From Macrocystis pyrifera (Eukaryota > Sar > Phaeophyceae > Laminariales > Laminariaceae), in assembly GCA_031763025.1 (NCBI GenBank), contig JASSKH010000035.1, forward strand, positions 3,136,320 to 3,200,319: a DNA stretch of 64,000 bases. Direction: 5' to 3'. Below, piece by piece: positions 1 to 13,019 of this stretch. The notes beneath the pieces were generated by a model that worked only from the letters and a program-made list of their open reading frames with translations, did no database searches and was not told where the DNA came from. A program made the position numbers and the translations under genes. Numbering within the stretch: the first letter of the stretch is position 1; each line of letters begins with the position of its first letter.

Positions 1-48
1 TGACAATACCACATGCAGCATGTCTTGCCCCGAGCGTTGCTGTGGATA

Positions 49-148
49 GACACAGTCTGCCTGACGAGTACTTGTGCTAGTTGGACAGGCACAGTCTGCC
101 TGCTGGGCTGTGGACAGGCACAGTCTGCCTGCTGTGGACAGGTACAGT
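49..148. repeat. Short minisatellite, unit about 25-40 bp
   Basis: The phrase ACAGTCTGCCTG recurs at short intervals, preceded by GTGGACAGGC or close variants. Four degraded units are visible. The spacing is irregular because one unit carries extra bases. Confidence 0.8.
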
Positions 149-943
149 CCTTTGGTTTTTTACGTTAAACTCTCGAAACAAAAACCGTCATCGTATGTTA
201 ATATTTTACGGTTGGTTCTGATTGTTTCAAGCCATGGCCAGCCATGTGCCTACACACGTTGCCGCACCTAGCTCGACCAACTCTGAACGACTTCCAAACG
301 CACCAGCACGAGAAGGTTTCGTTACTGCTGTGTGTGCGTGCACAGGGCCCACCGGGACTGGCATTGGTGCCATGTGCGTTGAGCGCGGTGGACAAACGTG
401 GCCGAAAAAAATGTTGAATCACACACACGATGACACACTCACACACACAGAAACTCAGAACCTTGGGCACCCTACTCTCGTACGATCCATTATGAAGAGG
501 CTTTTTTTCCGTGGAAAACCAAGAAAAAAAGGCTCGCGCTTCGCGCTTGCGCGCCTCATTCTTACCTGATACCAGGTATAGACGAGCTGGTTATCTTCAA
601 CTCTACCGTGGGACAACCCTCGTGCAGAGCTGCAGAACAACGAGCTCAGAAAAACAAGTAATACGTCTGCGTGTCCCTGCCGCCATAAATAGACTCTGCT
701 TGATCCTGAGGGCGTTACTTCGTTATTTCATGAACAATTAACCTAACTCCCCGAGAGTACCCCCAGAATACGCATGGTGATAACAACATCATTACCGGTT
801 TTCGGTTTTCGCGTGTTTTACGTATGATGACACCGCGTGATGAGACAAATACGGGGGAACATACGTATTATTAATAATGGTAATCAGAACCAAATATGGT
901 GCATAAAAACGTTAAAACATACCAGGTATCGTAGGGGGAAACT

Positions 944-1056
944 AGTATTACGGGGGTCCATAGTTAACGGGACCAAATTTTGTTAGTAAAAATAGTTAAA
1001 TATATAGGTTTTTATGTATACCATAGGTCCTATTAACTATGGACCCCCGTAATAGT
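944..1056. mobile_element. Miniature inverted-repeat element, family A copy 1
   Basis: The ends are near-perfect inverted repeats: TATTACGGGGGTCCATAGTT on the left and its reverse complement on the right, about 110 bp apart. The interior is AT-rich and has no coding capacity. Flanking TA bases fit a TA target-site duplication, as in Tc1/mariner-type MITEs; that class assignment is inference. Related copies lie at 6943-7052 and, truncated, at 44,868-44,969. Confidence 0.85.
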
Positions 1057-2469
1057 GCCTGTTTTCAAGTTCATCGAGGGTTCGGATCGCCATTATATGG
1101 CCCTCCGGTATTATTAAAATGGTGCTATTCATCGTCATGCAGGGCGCAGTTCTTACAGCTGTTTGTCCTCGCTCATTAACGTAGCACCCGCTGCTTTTGC
1201 TCTGTTGGTGCTCACTTGTCGGGCTCCACGAAGTTGAAACCGTCGAAAAATCGCATTTTGTATTTTCTCTATTCTGCCAACGAAACGCCATGCTGTTCGT
1301 GTAGTCTATATACGATAGTAGCATCAGAGACATCAGTAATAAGAGGGCGCGTGTGGCGGCTACGTATCAGAAGATCGTCCCGCATGTACGGCAGTAGTAC
1401 CCGTACGTAGTAGCTGCCAGTTAGTAGTTTTCACGAGTGCGGGGGTGTTCGTCTTATCAAATTGACCCCCTTGTTCTCTAATAGACGGAGAGCGAATCAC
1501 ACCAGCGATCAATTAATGCGGAGTGCAGTACATTCCAGGACACCTATGATGAGAAACAGGAAAACTGGTCCACGCTGGATATCTCTTTTTGAGAATGGAT
1601 GCGTTCTGCACTAACTTCAGTACAATGACTGCCAAAATTCGTATTTTGCTGTAAATCTCAGCCTATCTTTCTTATTGCTCGTTTTCTTATCAGAGTCCTG
1701 CGCCGTAGGGACGTCAACAAAGGTTGACATTTTTACGTCAAACGTGTCTTACGTGTGTCGGACGTCGGCCACACGCTTCAGAGTAGTTACGACTTGCAGA
1801 GGTGTAACGCTGCACCTTGCGGAAACCCCGCCGTCCTCGGGCGCCCATTGATTTCCCCTCCTGGCTGCTTCATGCCGCCGCGGTAAGTACAGCCCGGCAG
1901 ACGCAGGGGCGGCACTAACCACCGGCAGCACCACGGAAGAGAATAACATTGATGACGTCGCAGTCTCAGTCTTTTTCGTGCGCCACGGCATGCCACCAGA
2001 GATACTATTACGGCAGAGCACAGTAGTCAAAACCCAATATAGTACGTAAATATAAGGGGTAATACGCCTCTTGGGTACGTTGTGGGTTCTGATTAGTTTG
2101 CCCCCCCGGGTAATATTAATAGTAGACCGTGGTTTGACCGCTTGACTGCCCCCCCCCCCCCCCCCCTAGATTAAAAGCAATAGCTGCTATATAATACGGT
2201 AAGGCTACATTAAAACCAATATTGTAAGGCTCCTTAGGAGGCTTTGGCGTGCCCCGAAAGACGCGTCTCTTAGCTCTTTCCATGCCACCATCTCTTCATC
2301 TTGCGCTCCAGGTGGACGATACGATATCAGGATCGAGGCGGATGAACAACGTGCGCGTGCAGAAGCTTCCCAGGCAGGATAGAGCTGTTTCTAGCCTACA
2401 TATATAGGCTACGTATGACGGCATGAAAACATATACCAGGCATGTACATAGTCTAGTCGACTGCTGTGG

Positions 2470-2665
2470 CCCATATATGGCTGGAATCGATCGTTCGTTC
2501 TCCAGGAGGCGTCAACGAGTCGGGGGGGGGGGGGGGAGATAGACCGCCACCTGAACCTCGGTGGTCCATATATGGCTGGGACCGATCGTTCGTTCTCCAG
2601 GAGGCGTTAACGAGTCGGGCGTGGGGGGGGGAAGGAAATAGATCGCCACCTGGACCTCGGGAAAG
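2470..2665. repeat. Tandem duplication, unit about 100 bp
   Basis: Two consecutive units each begin with CCATATATGGCTGG and continue with GATCGTTCGTTCTCCAGGAG, then a poly-G stretch, then ATCGCCACCTG (or ACCGCCACCTG). The units differ by point changes and in G-run length. Confidence 0.9.
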
Positions 2666-5399
2666 GCATACTGTATGGACGAAATTGTTGATGTTGGAAG
2701 TTATGCGGTCGGCAGTGTGCGTTCAGTTCGCTTTCAACGCTTCCTTGCGGAGGACCTGAAAAATAAGGGCGACTACGGAAGAGGGGTGTACTCGTGTCAT
2801 GCATGGCCTAGTCGTATGACCATAGACCCTCGCATCCCTACAGTGTCGCGGGCAGGGAAAGAGGCGGGGGGGGGGCATAGACGTAGCGCCTTTCCCTCTG
2901 ATGCACGTTGGCCTGATGGACAATCCTCTTTACCTTACAACCTGTCAGGTTATACGTGCGCGACGTGTGTGCGTCGAATTGGTGCACCAAAGATTTCAAG
3001 ACGAGAAGGTGCACGAGTATGGGGTAAGGTTGTCGGTCCTCCTGTTCTTCCAATGACTTTTTTTTTTTTGTGCACGAGATGTTTGGAACGTCGGAAGAAA
3101 GCAACAAGACGGTCCTGCGAAGGTGTATACTGTATCTACCCTCTGGGGATAGTTGCGCTTGGCAGCTCCGAGGGGTATGATACACTGCGTAGACTATAAT
3201 GTCGGTAGGGTTTGTGTGGTATGTATATTGCGTGCAGTGTCTCCATGGGCGGCATTGTTTCAGCGCGCTGGTCCCTCTGAACTGTAGTGAGATACGTATG
3301 ATGTAAACGTGGAGGAGAGGGGGGGGGGGGAGGTCTGACCAAAACTCAGCCGGGTGAACGATGTGTCAACACACCGTCAAGTACCGGGGGTGAAGCCATT
3401 CATAAAAGGGGTTGGGTAGGTTCTCACTCGCTTTTCATGTACTTCCGGGTTGGCATGTCATATACGTAACCAATGTAACCAACAGTGCGGGTATTTTCGT
3501 TTACTAGGGTCCATGCCTATACATTATGTAACGTAAGTAGTGTGGGCATTGCGTGGGGTAAAAATTACATTGGTGCTGCCGCGCTCCCTTCAGTTTGCCT
3601 TGATTGTCGAGTGGACGTACGCATACACCTGGAACCTTGCCAAAACTTTTTGTGGTGTACCATAGTTGCTTGTACAGAAACTGGCAGACTCTGACCGAAT
3701 GGGGTCAAGATCATTTTTAGTTCTAGATAAGACAGGCCTTCCAGCACAGGAAGACTAAGGTTGTACTTGAAATAAGAAGTTTAGGGGTTCGGGCTTCACG
3801 GCTGAGCAATATTGTAGAGTAGTGGCATCTGCCCCGGTTTTAGGTGTTTTTTCAAAGAGTCTAAAATTAAATCTGGCATTGTCATTTGAGGCGGCCAAAT
3901 ATCGACCGTTTGCGCGTATGTGTCGAGGTTAATTGTATCGAGCGCTACGTTCTACACCGTTCAAAAATGTTGGAAGCTTTTTGTTTAAATTGTGTGTGTG
4001 GTGTGGCCACTCCTCTGTATCGGTACTCAAACGAGGCACAGGTACACAGTAGTAGGCACACACTTTGAAGCTACAAAGTTGCCACAGGACCCTCACGTCC
4101 AAACAAAAACCAGCAGCAGCCGAAGAAATGCCAACTATTGTGACTTGACACGTATGATTTGATGTTTATTCGACACGTGATCCTTCTCTCAACAAACTTA
4201 CGGTGTATACTTCATGTTAACTGGTGCTCATGTTGAACGATCATCCTGTTCTGTGGCCCGTCTGCAATGCTACTGTTGATAGAGCTTACCTGCGCCTTGC
4301 TCGACGCCGAACGGTTGCCTCATGCACGGAACACTGATGACGAAAACACTGGATCTATGGTCACAAAAAAACTCACGTCCGCTATAACCAGACTCCGACA
4401 ACACACAAACAACAGTACTTTCATCGCCCGTTACCCTCCAGAGCAGGCGGATATTGTCTGCTGTTGCCCTCAACACGCAATACACGCAAACAGCGACTGC
4501 CTGTTTCGATGGTAAACCGACTCTTCGGCGAACTCCCCGATTTTAAAGAACTTCTCCGGCCCACGTCAGGTCCTCATAATATTTGTTAGCTTGCCAACCG
4601 GCTCTTTCTCTCCATTAAAACGCGATGCAAAAGCATGCTCATCAAAAAGCGGCAACCCGTCTCTCTCTATCCTTTCCGCGCTGCTGCTCGTTTTCGACGC
4701 AGGCCATTCGGTCCGCTTCGTCCACTGCTCATCTTGCCCCTACGGCGGAAGCCAATGAAAAACGAAACTAAAAGCTCAAAAACATTGTACTACGGTATCA
4801 ACTCTTTCTGCGGTGGCGAAAGTATCATACGTCGTGCGGGGGCCGGGGCGTCGCCCCTGCCTTGCCGACCGCCTTCCCGTCTATATCAACTCCGTGCTGC
4901 CGCTTCATGGCAGGGGGGGGGTAGGGCCAACAGAGCGTAAAAATGTCACAACAAAGCCCAGACGGTCGACAAGAAAAAAAAAAAAAAAAAAAGAGGAAAA
5001 AGTGCGCCCCCCCCCCCCCCCCCCCCCTATTTGATGCAAACGCGGCCGCTGTCCACTACCGACGCACTAGGGGTTTGACGGGTACAGCAGAAGCTGCCGT
5101 CAAAGTGAGCGTCTCTTTTATTTCCGCCGCAAGAACAAATCAAGTCGCATAGTTCCTCGCAGAGTGTACTACAGTACCTTGAAGAGTTGCTGGGCGCGGG
5201 TGGCCACGGCACCCTCTCCCTCGACGCGCCAACTGGACCGCGGCAATTCCACCGCATCGCGCCGTCTTGAACATGAAACGGTTACTTCAAACTACTGTAA
5301 GAACCATGACCCGGGAGACCAATGTCTCACACAAACACCACACACCAACAAAAAGGACGGATGCACGTGTGTACCTCAAGTATTATAAGGCTGCGATGC

Positions 5400-5699
5400 C
5401 TAGGCCTTGGGGAGGTCGTTGGGGAGGACCTCTCCTTCTTTCGCGTTTTTGATCCGCTCTTCCTCCTCCTTGTCTTCCTTCGCTTCCCGTTCCGCGCGCT
5501 CGGCGAGCTTGATGGCGTCTTGCGCCTTGGACTCGAGGCGTTCCGCCAGGCGCTTCTTCTCCCTGATCTCGATCTCCTTGAACAGCTGCGCGAATTGAGA
5601 AAGGTAATCGGTCGATTGAAACGCGATGAAGAAAGGTGCCAGATAACGTGTGTGGTAACTAAACAAAGCAGGCCGGTATATCATTTCTGACTAAATCGT

Positions 5700-5730
<31 letters not shown>

Positions 5731-5794
5731 TCCGACTGTCTGACATATGATAGAGGATGGGCGGGAGTTCCACCGTGTCACAGAATAGAGGGAA

Positions 5795-5826
<32 letters not shown>

Positions 5827-8800
5827 CGCCACACCGAGGCTTGCAGGCGCCATTGAAACGACAAGCACGAAAAAAAAAAACAATCGCATTGAGGGTTTGA
5901 GTACATCTCGAGATGCATAGTGTTTCACGGCACATATACAATAGCGTCAAAACTCTGGACTCGTACGGACATTGGAACACCGAAAAAAAAATCCAGCTGC
6001 CAAGATCTGGGTCGACAAAAACACAAACCACCGCCCAACATCTACCTATTGGAAACACGGCTAAGAGTTACATACGGAAAGAAGGGAAAGGGAAACAGGC
6101 AAATTATGGACATCAGGCCCCCCTTCCCCAAGATTGTACCGCCAAACTATGGACACGATCGCACCCAAGGTCTGTCACTCCGTTCCGTGTAGACCCGAGG
6201 TGCCGACCCAACTCGGTGCGTACTCCACACTCCACACCACCCCACACCAAAAAATAGCAAGACTGAAAAACTGATGTGCTGAACTCATACACAAAAAATA
6301 GCCAAGACTGAAAAACTGATGTGCTGCACTCATACGAACAGCACTCTGCATTCCTCTCCTACGTTCGGCGCAGTCAAGGACTCACCATCTCTGCCTGCTC
6401 GATCTTCCCCACTTGCTCTTGGTAAAGGTTTAGGTCCTTCACCGCGGCTGCTGCCGGCGTCCCCAACACGCCGAACCACTTCTCCACAATCTGGAATGGT
6501 TGTGACACGCGAGGCGAAGGGGGGAAGAATGATCAGCTCGAGGCAGTACCCAGAACAAGCGAAATCGTACCTGGTACGAATTACTGACGAACCTGCATAG
6601 CATCAGCCGCCGACGTGAAGTCAACGAACGCAAGGTTATTTCAGCCGATAAAACGGCGATGAAAAGTACGACGACCAGGTGCCGAATAACTTTGTATCCT
6701 GTGGGTGAGGTTCTCGAAAATCGCGTCTGAATCGTTTGGAACCGAAAACGTACCGGTATGCTATTGCGGAAGCAACACGGGCGAACTTCGAATACCACAA
6801 TGAAAGCACACCCTCCCTCCGGCCCCCGCCCGCCGCTTGCATCAAGCGTGCGAGTCGGTGGCTACGGGTAGAATCGGCGTTCTACTGTAGTAAACGATTT
6901 TCAGTGCCCATCAACACAGCATATACTTCGTGCGAATAAATTTTTTACGGGGGTCCATAGTTATTAGGATCTATGGTATACATAAAATCCTATATATTTA
7001 CCTATTTTTACCAACAATATTTGGTCCTATTTACTATGGTCCCCCGTAATAGGACAATGCACCAGACCAGACGGAGGGACAAAGGCCGCCACAAACATCG
7101 CTGCGTCTTGCTCACGGACTCTCACGGACCCCGACCACCATACCACTGTCATCGCAAAAAAAAAAGGAAGTCAGCGAGTGAGATGCCAAACGTACTTGGT
7201 TACGAAAAAAGCTCATCACAAACCGTGTAACACACAACACACCGAACGAAACAACCAAGGCGACAGGCCTGATAGTTACGCGATTGACACAGAACGACAC
7301 TGGTTGATGGAGGTGGGACTGATACTGGCATCATACTGGTACTAGTGGTGCTACTGGTACTGGCACTGACCTCCTCCGTCGGCTCTAGGCCGATGTCCTC
7401 CATCAAGGAGAACACTCCCACTGCCCACAAGCGGTTGTACAAAAACCACTCTACGTCCTCCCCCTTCTCCTCCCACCCTTCCCCAAACGCCCCGAGACCC
7501 GTACGCGCAACGTAGAAGCCAGCGGTGACGAGGTCGCTGAGAGAGAGATAAAGAGATCAGGCAAATGCAGCAGCGGCAAGCAAGCGTGGAAGTAAAGCAA
7601 AAGAGACAAATCACGGGCGCATCAAACCGGACATGTCGCGGCATGACCAGGGAAGAAGCGAAAACTACAAGCCGGGCGTAGCAAAGCGTACAGCGGCACG
7701 GTACCGGGTACCGCATGCTGCAGCGTCGGCGAAGCAATAGCCCACATTTTTCGAAAACCAGTCGTGCATAAATCGACAGCACTATAAAAAAAAAAAGCTC
7801 CTCATCTTACGTACCAGGTACGTATGATGGGCTCGAAAGGCTGAACTTTCAATTTTTATTGAGGTGCGTCGTACATTAATTTCAGCACAAACAAAACTCC
7901 TCATCTTACGTACGTATGTTGGGGCTCGAAAGGCTACACTTCCGATTTTCATTGAGGTGCGTCGTACGTTAATTTCCGCACAAACAATAGTTTTCCTTTG
8001 TTTCCGCCCAAAAGTCGAGCCAGAAAATCGTAACTTGTACGTAGCGTAGCACATTTTTTTTTTCAACTCTTTCTTTTCACTGCAAAATGCATCTCACACT
8101 GCTCGCAGTTCCAACTATTTTCCACCCCAGGAATACGAGCGTGGTCACTTCTCAAGGGGAGTCAGGCGCTGTCGGGTACTGTAATCCAACCGGTGCTTAC
8201 CTGGTGTCGTCTGACTTCATCGCTGCTACTACGTCGTCCTCCGTCTTGCCCTCGGCCCAAACTTTCAGGGCGGCGGTGTCTTTCCTCATCTGATCCGGGT
8301 CGAGCCCGTTTCCGATTGCCTTAACGACCGCGTCGAAGATCAATTCCGCCTGTCCCTCCGCCGGGTAGGCGCGCATGAACCTACAGTTACAACGCGGGAC
8401 GACAAGCGAGGAGGGCGATGCAATCAGACTAAACGTTGAATAAAGAACACTATTTGTAGTACCTCTCATGCACAGCACCAGCGCTTGTGATAGTTGGGCA
8501 GAGGCTGTTACCGTATCTTCAGCTCGCGCACAACACTGCGCTCTCTTCCACATTTATGTATGGTATAAATGTATTGCGGGTACGCGTACTGACGATTTTT
8601 TCCTGAGGTTCCGCTTGTGTACACTCCAAAGCCGTCAGGAAGCGAAAAAAAAACGCTGCGTAAAAGCTAGCCCCGTATTGGGCGAGGCACCTTCATAGAA
8701 AAGGGCGCGCCCGCAGTCTAGCGCGGTAGGTGGCCTTCGGCAATCAAAACTGAAAGTGAACCACGCCACACTACTCACTACTCATTTCCTGTCTCGTTCG

Positions 8801-11800
8801 TTATCAATAGTCCAGACGCTTCGAGTGCCAAGCAGCTCAATGCTCCTCGACGACAACATTTCCCCACCAAACAATGCCGCATCACGTATCAATTTCTTAC
8901 TGTAGTTTTTCGTCCGCATGCACTATCTTATGCCGAAGGGCTGAACCCTTTACAACTGCACTCATGTTTTTGGAAACAACACTATTTGGATTTAGTGTGG
9001 GAAAAGTTACGCAAAATCGACAAGGGCTCCGTCGCCAAAGTAGACAAGCCACGGAATATCGAGCGCGGCTTACTCTGGCGACACTCAGCGCTGACCTACA
9101 GTCAGGTTCGTACAAAACTTGCGTGCAAGTCGGCACGGGTTGTTACCTATTTTAAACTGGGGCGACTCAACGCTGACCAACTGCCTTGCAGGCTTGTACA
9201 AACGTGATTGCAAGTCCAAAGAGTTTATAACCGATTTCATGTCCGCAGGGGCTCCTGACCTACTGACTGTAAGCTTGTACAAACGTGCGTGCAAGTCTAA
9301 GGAGGTTGCAACCCATTTCGAACTGGGGCGACATTCAACGCTGACCTATTGCCTTGTAAGGTTGGCTAAACGTGAGTGCAAGTCTAAACGGGTTATCACC
9401 GACTTCAAGTCCACAGTGGCTTCCGGCCTACTCTAGGCTTGTACGAACGTGCGCTCAAGTCTGTGGAGATTGCAGCCCCAGACCCATTATCAACTGGGGC
9501 GGCACCTATCGCTGACCTACTTGCACAAACGCCAGCCAAAGTACGAATGTCTTAGTTCACAGCGCGCAACGCTGACCTACTTTAGGCTTGCACAAACGCC
9601 AGTCGGCGTACAAATGTGTCTGTTCACAGTGCAGTCGCTACAGGGTCAAGGCTCCTGGCAGGCTTGGACTGACCTCATGAAGCTGGTGTAGAATCCGACG
9701 CCGAAGAGGGGGTCGTACTTGAAGCGCGCATCGTACACGGTCAGGTGGGTGCTCTGCAGGTATTCCGTCACCACATTCCGGAACTGCGTGATCACCACCC
9801 TCTTGTACTGAACACGGTCGAGGGGCCACGGGGGGGAGGGGGGGCAATGTTGATACAGTAGGTCAGTCACCCCTGTCTAGCAAGTCCCTAAATCGCTTGT
9901 TTGCTGTAACTGCAAGTAACTATGCAGCGTTTCTTCCAAGAGTATACCTTTTGGCGAATGAGGCCCTCGGCGCTTGACCGTGGTGCTTCGTCTGATGCTC
10001 TGGCATACCACACCAGATATCAGGTGCAAGCTTGCAAAGCTTTCAAGTCTGGACACAAATGAGCTCGACTGGTCAGCTTATGCTCGTACTCGCGCCAGCA
10101 AAGTACACGAGGACTACTGTGTTGCTGCTGCTACGTGATGAGCGTCCAAGCTTGTTTGCTCTTTGTTGGGTATCAGGTATGTTTTATGTTCTGTGTGCTG
10201 TATTCACCGGCGGGCGTCACACGGCCAAAACCTGACGCGCTCGTACAGACACGGAGGGGAGGTATTATACCAGATACCGGTAATACTGTTCAAGTACACT
10301 TCAGCAGCTATTGATAGCTACCAGTACTTGTCATGATATTCATCATCCCGTTTCCCCTCTTTTATCGAGGAGGCGTGTTTCTGATGAAACGCGCCGAACA
10401 AATAATATATATACTGCACCATACACACCACCAGCAGGCGGTATAAGTTTCGAGGGGAGCCTGTTGCGAGGATACGATTGGCGCGTGACGGAACACCGCC
10501 ATTTAATGCCCGTAATCCGCGACATTATCCCAGACACGAAATCAATCACCACCCTGCACGCGTTTAGAAAAACACCGCATGTTGACAAGAAAACTGTTAT
10601 TACAATAGTTACCTGGAAATAGTCGATAGGACCGGTAATCCAACGATAGTTGTAAAGGGGAACCGCCAGGGATTTCCAACGCGAAGGCACCAAATGTCGC
10701 AAAGGGCGGGTGGGCTAACCGCCCCCCCTCTCCTCTCCCCCCCCAAAATGGAGGCAGCCCTGTTCAACTGTGGAACCTCGACCGAACGAATCGGAGATGA
10801 AAACAATCTGACGCCTGATACCTGATACGAACTGTATACGAAGGGTAACATCCTCCTCGTTTTTCGGCAGGTCAGACGGATAAGGCCTTCCCTGAATATT
10901 ATCTAACATTTGGACTTGTGGACTGCTGTACTCGCATACGAAGGCTATACAAAAAAAAAAAACGGTCGTATGTGCAGCAGCAGCACACAACACTCGTCGA
11001 CCAGGTTCGCAAGAAACGCACTCGAAGATTGGAGACGAAACCGCGAAATCACATACAGAGCGAACATCAGTGTTCGAAGCAACGCACGCAGGGCACGTGG
11101 GGTACGATTCATGATACCGGCATGTACGGTGCTACACACGATGTGAATGAACACCAGTAAGTTTCTCGAGAGTCGCACAGCACCGTCGAGCCGTCGAACT
11201 CAAACACACAGCTTCGTCAAGATATTTGAGCTTCCGAAAGGAGCTTGCTACAACTAATAGTCCATTACGCTCCGCCTCCGTCTGCCCAAGCCCCGTCCGA
11301 TGGATGCTACAGATGTACCAGGTATACGAGTAGAATGTTGACCCTACAACCAGTAGCCAGGTTAGGGTTTCCCTTCCCCAATGCTTATGGTTTGTGCTGG
11401 TGCTTACATATGTGTAGAAGTCGGCGACAGTCTCCGACACGGTCTTGATTTTGGCTCCACGAAGGTGTCCGTACTTCCTCGTCATCGGAGTGTCGGGGAT
11501 CGATTGCTCGTAGATGTAGTCGTCCGGAGTGGGCCTGGGCTTCGGCTTCGTCAAGTCCAAGCCGATCGCCTCCTGATCATGACGATCATGATGACAGCAG
11601 AACGGGTACATATCATGGGGATATTGGATCATCGAGGGTATCGGTGCTGCGTTGGGAGAAATACCAACCGCTGCTGCTGTTGCTGTATATCGCGTCTGCG
11701 ATCGTGTGTCTTCTGTGACCAAGATCAGTAAACGTCACCACTCGTACGAGTATAGTACCAGGTAGTTGGGGAGACATGTTCATGTATGATCATGATAACC

Positions 11801-12746
11801 TGCTCTACTCGTATCATGATCGACGTTTCTGATGCGGGTTGTCACGTGTCTTGGCTCACGGGCCTTGAGCCTACGTATTACCTTTATATACGTGGTAAAT
11901 TTACACCACGTAGAGGCGTACTCGAAGTCGGACGATGGATGCTACCCAGTTTTCTCTCTGTCCGTCAGACTGCAAGACCTCCACGACCAGCGAGAGACGC
12001 TCACGACTCGGAGGCAACGCAACGGCAGTATGATTTTTTCGTGTAGGCGTGCACATAAAAGCAGACGTGATCTCTCTCGTCTATCGCTGCTGCTGTTGTG
12101 GCAGGTACACAGCAGTAGCAGTTCGTACGCTTTTCTTGTACAGACACTGAAAATCAAATCAGGAACGTCATCCAACCGAATCGTAGTCATGTGAGTAGTG
12201 AGTCACCAAACTCATCATCATTTTTCTTATCTCGTATTTGCATTTTCGGCACGGAATCAAAGCACGAGACAATCGGCGCTCACCCCGGGGTTGGACTGCG
12301 TGGCTGCCATGCACAGCGGGAAGCCTTGCCTCGCCTCCACAACTGCTGTGCTGCTCGAGCTGACCATCAACATGCGGAAACGGAAGGTCAACGATGGAAC
12401 GAGAAGGAGACAGATACGAGTCAGAGCAAACTTCCGCTTGTCGGATCCTCCAGGTCCTCAGGTGCACCCACCCAGAATAACAACGTCACGCACTGCTCAT
12501 CTCAACACATGGTGCTGTAGGCCAAACCCATGCAAGCGTCTTCTCGACAGCGGGATTCGCATGATTTATCCGCTCAGTATCGTCCAGCCGCCGGGCTGGG
12601 TGCCTCGCAGGGCGCCCAGTTTCGACCGAGCTGGCTCACCTGATAATCGGGCGGCTCGTCCACGAGTTGGGCACCGTCGTTGACGGTACGAACGCGAGCG
12701 CGGACCCCGCCAGGCTCGACACGCACAAGAAGGAGGTGTGCTTCAT
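5400..12746 (-). CDS. THF1: Plastid THF1/Psb29 thylakoid formation protein, split gene
   Basis: This is a THF1/Psb29 family protein, needed in plants and cyanobacteria for thylakoid formation and photosystem II assembly and repair. Exons read on the minus strand, with matching phases: 12746-12640 (signal peptide and SALAFVPS plastid-targeting motif), 12359-12284, 11572-11408 (ends TVSETVADFYTY), 9807-9674 (YKRVVITQF...FKYDPLFGVGFYTSFM), 8380-8201 (RFMRAYPAEGQAELIFDAV), 7536-7371 (YNRLWAVGVFSLMEDIGLEP), 6490-6386 (KDLNLYQEQVGKIEQAEM) and 5585-5400 (Lys/Glu-rich coiled coil, stop TAG). These match the family blocks TVSxTKxxFY, YRRVVxEL, YDPxFAxGF, RFMxGY, IF, YSRxFAVGLFxLLE and the charged C-terminal helix. 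The family normally has about eight residues (RPxPS type) between FY and YRRVV, so a short in-frame exon is probably missing from the 11407-9808 intron. A candidate reading GRPYPSD lies near 10,894, but its donor is weak. The visible exons give 372 residues. Confidence 0.92.
5702..5825 (+). repeat. Two very long poly-G tracts in last THF1 intron
   Basis: Runs of 29 G (5702-5730) and 31 G (5795-5825) are separated by 64 bp of ordinary sequence. Both lie in the intron between the last two THF1 exons, so the transcript carries them as poly-C. Such runs are prone to length error in sequencing and to slippage in the cell. Confidence 0.9.
6249..6336. repeat. 46-bp tandem duplication in THF1 intron
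   Basis: The unit CAAAAAATAGCAAGACTGAA followed by AACTGATGTGCTGAACTCAT is present twice, with two small differences, in the last THF1 intron. Confidence 0.9.
6943..7052. mobile_element. Miniature inverted-repeat element, family A copy 2
   Basis: The left end TTACGGGGGTCCATAGTTAT and the right end ACTATGGTCCCCCGTAATAG are inverted repeats about 110 bp apart, matching the element at 944-1056. It sits in the THF1 intron between exons 7536-7371 and 6490-6386, away from the splice sites, so it need not harm the gene. Confidence 0.85.
7794..7990. repeat. Tandem duplication of about 105 bp in THF1 intron
   Basis: Two adjacent units share CTCCTCATCTTACGTAC, GGGCTCGAAAGGCT and ATTGAGGTGCGTCGTAC. 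The first unit additionally carries an ACCAGGTACGTA stretch (the TACCAGGTA motif seen elsewhere in the window). Confidence 0.9.
9040..9640. repeat. Degenerate minisatellite in THF1 intron, unit about 90 bp
   Basis: About six diverged units carry the landmarks GGCTTGTACAAACGTG, GCAAGTC, AACTGGGGCGAC and AACGCTGACCTA in the same order. The array fills much of the intron between exons 9807-9674 and 8380-8201. It encodes nothing recognisable. Confidence 0.85.
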
Positions 12747-13019
12747 ACTTGTGTCTGCTACGGGATTTTGAGCGGTCTCTTCTCTTGCACGGCAGGATGT
12801 GTGAGCGGGCGTGCCAGAAAAATCAAGTCGCTCGATCGTCAGTCCTGTGCTCCGCTGTTTTCGGTCTTCGCTGGCGGGGATAAAGAAATAAATTCTCCGA
12901 TACATTAAAGCTTACAAAAATTATGGAACTCCCTCGTTGTTGGTAGCTTGAACCCAGCTGTAGGCATGTTGGAAGCTGGAAACACCAACTATTAATTGCG
13001 CGGTTGAGCTTGGGGATAG
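12747..13019. promoter_or_regulatory. Shared divergent promoter region of two plastid genes
   Basis: This 273-bp gap separates the start codon of THF1 (minus strand, 12746) from that of the flavin-reductase-like gene (plus strand, 13020). Because the genes diverge and both encode plastid-targeted proteins, this segment must hold both 5' untranslated regions and both core promoters unless upstream noncoding exons exist. An A/T-rich stretch (ATAAAGAAATAAATT, near 12,881-12,895) is the only obvious TATA-like feature. Co-regulation is inference. Confidence 0.55.

Larger units (their letters stand above)
1..5399. other. Gene-poor, repeat-bearing region
   Basis: I recognise no gene in this stretch. 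Open frames are short, overlap on both strands, and several run through homopolymers or repeats. It holds a minisatellite (49-148), a small inverted-repeat element (944-1056), an 18-C run (2149-2166), a tandem duplication (2470-2665) and a 21-C run (5007-5027). A segment near 2797-2845 is similar, in inverse orientation, to sequence near 50,150-50,210, so it is probably part of a dispersed repeat. The end of the THF1 gene lies immediately to the right. Confidence 0.6.

Noticed and set aside
2675-3199. Plus-strand open frame of 174 codons
   Set aside because: Part of it is shared with a noncoding dispersed repeat near 50.2 kb, it crosses a poly-G and a poly-T run, and the composition is not protein-like.
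5659-6058. Polyproline open frames on the minus strand
   Set aside because: They are translations of the poly-G tracts inside a THF1 intron.
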